Source of the DNA: an uncultured Collinsella sp.
GTDB taxonomy: Bacteria; Actinomycetota; Coriobacteriia; Coriobacteriales; Coriobacteriaceae
Direction of reading: 5' to 3'
NCBI GenBank assembly: GCA_934654605.1
Contig: CAKUGH010000001.1
Coordinates: 25,771-89,770, forward strand
Length of the DNA stretch: 64,000 nt
The translations under genes were made by a program, and so were the position numbers. Position 1 is the stretch's first letter. Every line of letters begins with the position of its first letter. Shown one piece after another: positions 60,623 to 64,000 of this stretch. Below the pieces are notes generated by a model. It made no database searches and had not been told where the DNA came from. It worked only from the letters and a program-made list of their open reading frames with translations.

Positions 60623-63301
60623 CTATTGCGATGCGATCTGCGCAAGACGAGCGCGCGCGACAGCCGCCTGACCGTAGGCGATGCAGCCGTCGTTGACGGG
60701 CGCAGCGTGGGGGACCAAGACGGCAAGACCGGCGTCTTTGAGTTCGTGGGTAAGGAGCTGAAGCAAGAGCCGGTTCATGAACACACCGCCCGAGAGCGCG
60801 ACGGTATCGAGGCCTTCGCGATCACAAATCTCGCTTGCGACTTGGGCCGATGCGCGTGCAATGGCGATATGGAAGTCGAGCGCGAGCTTGTCGGCCGGCG
60901 CGCCGGCCTCAATTCCCTCCAAAAGCGCCTCAAAAAATGGTCTTTGGTCCAAAACGAGGGAGCTATCCGAGGCCGCCTGGACAGTTAGTTCAGATACGTA
61001 TTTTTGTGATGGGCTCTGGGTGGCAAAAGCCGTCTGCGAACACCCCAAATGGGTCGATTTTGGGCCTGCACCGGGCATGCTTGCCGCAAACGGGGTGTCT
61101 GGAGAGCCCTTTTTGGCCAAATTCGAGTCAAAAATGTCGGATAGGGGGTCTGTAGTTAATACGTATCTGAACAAACTGTCCAGCGATGTTGAGACGGATG
61201 CGGATACACCCGCCTGATTGCCAGTGGAATGGCTGTTTTCATCGTCAAGAGCGCGCCAAGCGGTGGCCTCGAGCTCGATGGCGGGTTCACCCTCGTAGGT
61301 TGCAGTGCCGCAGATGCCCAAGATTGCCGCCGCGGCGTCAAACAAACGGCCCATGCTGCTCGTGCGCGGGCTGTTGATGTTCCGCTCGATCATCGTGGTC
61401 GTCACGCTACGTGTTTGCTCGTCGAGGCCGTCCAAAAGCCGAGCGGAACCCGGGTGCTCGAGCAGGCCGAGCTCGCTCAGCAGGGCAAAGGCATTGCGCC
61501 GGGCATCGCGCACGGATGCGGCACCGCCTGGCAGCGCCCAGGTGCGCAGGTGCGCGGCGCGTTCAAAATCGGCAAGGCCGGCGACAAGGAACTCGCCGCC
61601 CCAAATGGTTCCGTCGGGGCCCGCCCCCGTGCCATCAAAGGCAATGCCGAGCACGCGCGCGTCGGGCGCAAGCCGGCCTGCGGCAATCGCCTCTGCCATT
61701 ACGCTCGCGATGTGCGCATGATGGTGCTGCACCTCGACGAGCGGCAGATTGCATTTTCGCGCCTGCTCGCGCGTCCACTGGCTCGACAGATAGCTGGGGT
61801 GCATGTCGCATGCCAAGGCGGCGGGCGTCAGGTCGAAGAGGTCTTCCAGACGCGTGCGCGCGGCGATCCAGGCATCGAAGGTCCCGCCGTTTTCAACATC
61901 GCCGATATGCTGCGACACAAAACAGGTTGCCTCGCCGTTCGTCCCTTCGCGCGTGAGCGCGATCGTAGCTTTTTGCTGCGGCCCGCAGGCGAGCACGCAG
62001 GGTGCAGTGCCGTCGAGCGCCGGCAGCGGCAACGGCTGCGGCGCATATCCGCGAGCGCGGCGCACGGGCATAACGGCTCCATCGACCACGCGCACTACGG
62101 AGTCGTCATAGCGCGAGAGGATCGCGCGGTCATTGCCGAGCAGCGCATCGGCAATGCCAGCTACAACGAGGCGCTTCCGAGCAAGAACGTCATCGGTCTC
62201 GATGGGCTCTTCGCTCAGGTTTCCGCTGGTCATGACCAGCGCGTGCATGTCATGCGACGCGGCAGCTGCAAGCAGCAGATGCTGAAGCGGTGTATAGGGG
62301 AGCATGACGCCGAGCTCGGGCAAGTCGCGTACGACGGATGGCGCGAGTGTAAGGGCGTCGGGGGAATCTTTCTCGCCAACAGCACGCCGGCGCAACAGCA
62401 CGATGGGGCGGATGCTGCCGGTTAGCAAGCCGCGCTCGGCATCATCGACATGGCACAGGCGTTCAGTATCGGCAAGGCTGCGTACCATAACGGCAAGCGG
62501 CTTGTTGCTGCGGCGCTTGCGACGGCGCAGCTCGACCACCGCCTGCTCATTGGCGGCGTTGCAGGCCAGATGGAATCCGCCCAGGCCCTTGATGGCGACA
62601 ATACCGCCGCTGGCCAGCAGCTCGACACAGCGCTCAATAATGGCATCGCTGGTTTCGCGCGTGCTACCGATAGCCGGCGTCGCCCCCGAGCCTTCGAGCT
62701 CCATACCGTCCGCTGCCTCGTGCCACGTAATATGCGGCCCGCAGTCAAAACAGGCATCAGGCTGCGCGTGAAAGCGCCGGTCAAGTGGGTCGCCATACTC
62801 CGCGGCGCACTCGGGGCACATGGGAAAGCGGTCCATAGAGGTAGCCGCTCGGTCATAAGGCAGTGATCGAATGATGGTAAAGCGCGGCCCGCAGTTGGTG
62901 CAGTTGATAAAGGGGTAGTGATAGCGTCGGTCGGCGGGGTCGAACAGCTCGCGCAGGCAGTCGTCGCAGGTGGCAATATCGGGCGAGATGAGCGTCGTAT
63001 GCGCGGTTTGGTCCTGCGACGCCACGATGCGAAAGCCCTGTTCGTCGGCGGTATCCCAAGTGCCAGCCGCCAGCTCGGCAACCTCGACGCGCTCCACCCG
63101 TGCCGCGTCAGGCGCGTGCTCCGACAGCGCGGCGACAAAGCCGTCGACGGCCGCGCCCGAAGCATGCGCCTCGATGTGCACGCCATCGCCCGCGTTGAGC
63201 ACCCAGCCGCAGATACCGTGCGCCATGGCCTCGCGATACACAAACGGCCGCATGCCAACGCCCTGCACAATGCCCGTCACATGAATATGGACATGCCGCA
63301 T
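60623..63301 (-). CDS. hypF: carbamoyltransferase HypF, with in-frame repeat insertion
   Basis: An 892-aa HypF, longer than the usual ~750. Order: acylphosphatase domain (GIVQGVGMRPFVYREAMAHG), two zinc-finger pairs (CDDCLRELFD / CTNCGPRF; CPECAAEYGD / CFDCGPHI), YrdC-like domain (GIVAIKGLGGFHLACNA), and Kae1-like domain (VEVQHHHAHIASVMAE; FDGTGAGPDG; ALSGGVFMN). It makes carbamoyl-AMP and transfers the carbamoyl group to HypE. Residues 707-775 are encoded by a 207-bp palindromic element (60977-61183) lying between EATAWRALDDE and LDQRPFFEALLEGIEAG, a non-conserved loop, so the core domains remain intact. ATG 63301 has GGGAGG just upstream. Confidence 0.93.
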   Translation of the reverse strand: MRHVHIHVTGIVQGVGMRPFVYREAMAHGICGWVLNAGDGVHIEAHASGAAVDGFVAALSEHAPDAARVERVEVAELAAGTWDTADEQGFRIVASQDQTAHTTLISPDIATCDDCLRELFDPADRRYHYPFINCTNCGPRFTIIRSLPYDRAATSMDRFPMCPECAAEYGDPLDRRFHAQPDACFDCGPHITWHEAADGMELEGSGATPAIGSTRETSDAIIERCVELLASGGIVAIKGLGGFHLACNAANEQAVVELRRRKRRSNKPLAVMVRSLADTERLCHVDDAERGLLTGSIRPIVLLRRRAVGEKDSPDALTLAPSVVRDLPELGVMLPYTPLQHLLLAAAASHDMHALVMTSGNLSEEPIETDDVLARKRLVVAGIADALLGNDRAILSRYDDSVVRVVDGAVMPVRRARGYAPQPLPLPALDGTAPCVLACGPQQKATIALTREGTNGEATCFVSQHIGDVENGGTFDAWIAARTRLEDLFDLTPAALACDMHPSYLSSQWTREQARKCNLPLVEVQHHHAHIASVMAEAIAAGRLAPDARVLGIAFDGTGAGPDGTIWGGEFLVAGLADFERAAHLRTWALPGGAASVRDARRNAFALLSELGLLEHPGSARLLDGLDEQTRSVTTTMIERNINSPRTSSMGRLFDAAAAILGICGTATYEGEPAIELEATAWRALDDENSHSTGNQAGVSASVSTSLDSLFRYVLTTDPLSDIFDSNLAKKGSPDTPFAASMPGAGPKSTHLGCSQTAFATQSPSQKYVSELTVQAASDSSLVLDQRPFFEALLEGIEAGAPADKLALDFHIAIARASAQVASEICDREGLDTVALSGGVFMNRLLLQLLTHELKDAGLAVLVPHAAPVNDGCIAYGQAAVARARLAQIASQ
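60977..61183. mobile_element. 207-bp palindromic element inserted in phase in hypF
   Basis: Ends 60977-61002 and 61158-61183 are inverted 26-bp copies with one mismatch (CTGGACAGTT(A/T)GTTCAGATA...). The span is exactly 69 codons and begins and ends on hypF codon boundaries (Leu707 to Gln775) without a stop in the hypF frame. The interior is lower in GC than hypF around it. No obvious target duplication is seen. It resembles in principle the Rickettsia palindromic elements that sit in frame inside genes. Confidence 0.75.
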
Positions 63302-63330
63302 GCGACCCTCCCTCATTGAAGTGTGTGCTG

Positions 63331-63825
63331 TTACAGTCCCAGGCTTTGCCCGGTGGCGGCGCAGGTGAGTTCACCGTGCTTAACGCCGCGCAGTCCCAGC
63401 AACCGGTCTGCCAGCTCGTAGACGCGTTCGCCGCGACCCTTGAGCGCCAGAATCTCCAGACAGTTGTGGTGGTCCAGATGCACGTGCATGGTCGAGACAA
63501 TCTCGTCGGTATAGTCGTGCTGCACCTCGTCCAGACGGCGCGTCAGATCGCCGGTATGGTGGTCATAGATCATGGTGAGCGAACCGATGACCTGCTCGTC
63601 GGGCGTGCGCATCTGCTCCTTGGCGATCGAGGCGCGAATCAGATCGCGTACGGCCTCGGAGCGGTTGGCCACGTCACCGCGGCGCGCGATCTGCTCGTCA
63701 AAACGGCGCAGCAGGTCGTCGGGGGCGGTAACCGAAAAGCGGACCAGCTCGGAGCTGGAGCCACTGCAGCGACAGCTCGCTTCGGCGTCCGCGCCGTGAC
63801 TGTGCGCGTGCTCGTGTTCGGCCAC
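63331..63825 (-). CDS. nikR: nickel-responsive regulator NikR
   Basis: A 164-aa NikR. After a His/Cys-rich N-terminal extension of about 25 residues (AEHEHAHSHGADAEASCRCS), absent from E. coli NikR, comes the ribbon-helix-helix (LVRFSVTAPDDLLRRFDEQI) and the ACT-like nickel domain with ligands in YDHHTGDL and MHVHLDHHNCLEIL. It senses Ni2+ and represses nickel uptake. Its placement upstream of hypF on the same strand (29 bp) fits nickel supply to hydrogenase. The start is GTG 63825. Confidence 0.94.
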   Translation of the reverse strand: MAEHEHAHSHGADAEASCRCSGSSSELVRFSVTAPDDLLRRFDEQIARRGDVANRSEAVRDLIRASIAKEQMRTPDEQVIGSLTMIYDHHTGDLTRRLDEVQHDYTDEIVSTMHVHLDHHNCLEILALKGRGERVYELADRLLGLRGVKHGELTCAATGQSLGL

Positions 63826-63826
63826 G

Positions 63827-64000
63827 TTACACCAGTTTCACAGAGCCGACGGAGTTGTGATCGGCCTCGATGGCCTCCTCGTAGCCCTCGAGCGCATCGT
63901 GTGCCTCGTGCAGCGCAGCCATAGCGGCCTCGAGCTTGGCGCCAATGCGCTCCATGTCAAAGTTCTCGGTCGCATGCAGCAGCTGATGGCTCCACTCGTG
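63827..64000 (-). CDS. hypothetical protein, C-terminal end (truncated by window edge)
   Basis: A frame open to the window edge gives the last 57 residues, ending VGSVKLV. It is helical, with HEWSHQLLHATENFDMERIG followed by an Ala/Glu/His-rich stretch. The stop lies 1 bp before the nikR start, so it is co-transcribed with nikR and hypF. I do not recognise the family; the position suggests a hydrogenase- or nickel-related protein, but HypA and HypB signatures are not visible in this fragment. Confidence 0.55.
   Translation of the reverse strand, partial: HEWSHQLLHATENFDMERIGAKLEAAMAALHEAHDALEGYEEAIEADHNSVGSVKLV

Noticed and set aside
60977-61183. Frameshift or pseudogene in hypF
   Set aside because: The insertion is a multiple of three, lies on codon boundaries and has no stop, and all domain motifs on both sides are intact.

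Overview
The window is 64 kb of high-GC bacterial chromosome whose gene content points to the class Coriobacteriia (Actinomycetota), most likely a human-gut Collinsella. The signs are: a LuxR-type regulator fused to a large multi-TM N-terminus, a hyp/nikR hydrogenase-maturation cluster, an Nramp-like protein with the altered metal site of the Mg2+-transporting branch known from Eggerthella, several beta-glucoside/PTS genes, and intergenic spaces full of short palindromic repeats. The assignment is inference from gene content; no rRNA or tRNA is present to confirm it.

Layout. 1-0.5 kb: 3' end of a DUF4143 ATPase. 0.7-7.7 kb: two ABC export systems (ATPase plus two ABC-2 permeases; MacB-like ATPase plus an FtsX-type permease), the second bracketed by related palindromic repeats. 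8-20 kb: a DUF362 ferredoxin protein, an alpha/beta hydrolase, a hemolysin III protein, a CNNM/CBS protein, envelope proteins, a degenerate polysaccharide deacetylase, and an MgtE_N/CBS protein paired with an Nramp-like transporter behind a structured leader. 20-26 kb: an OatA-like acyltransferase, ribokinase, nucleoside hydrolase and a LacI regulator. 26-31 kb: a sugar operon (isomerase-like protein, split transketolase, FGGY kinase). 31-34 kb: luxS, a DUF4867 protein and a first 6-phospho-beta-glucosidase. 34.5-38.5 kb: an overlapping sensor / histidine kinase / response regulator operon. 38.6-42.9 kb: a minus-strand lipoprotein, SPFH and zinc-ribbon cluster. 43-49.7 kb: a second carbohydrate island (DUF1593 hydrolase, esterase, PTS EIIBC, DUF4038 glycosidase). 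50-57 kb: a membrane LuxR regulator, pyrE, an RpiR regulator divergent from a second 6-phospho-beta-glucosidase, a lone PTS IIA and a lipoprotein. 57-64 kb: a HAD phosphatase, then hypE-hypD-hypC-hypF-nikR on the minus strand.

How it fits together. Sugar uptake and catabolism dominate. Beta-glucosides would enter through the EIIBC, which has no IIA domain of its own and may use the separate IIA, and would be cleaved by the two GH1 enzymes, which share a twin putative operator. GTAAAC-type sites resembling LacI operators occur at the LacI gene, at the isomerase-transketolase operon and at the esterase/PTS divergent promoter, which suggests shared control. The hyp genes imply a NiFe hydrogenase elsewhere in the genome.

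The most notable observations are a ~180-nt element present twice (52301-52480 and 56736-56914), each copy directly after a stop codon, whose stems are preserved by compensatory base changes; and a 207-bp palindromic element inserted exactly in frame inside hypF. The intergenic space also holds many families of small inverted-repeat elements.
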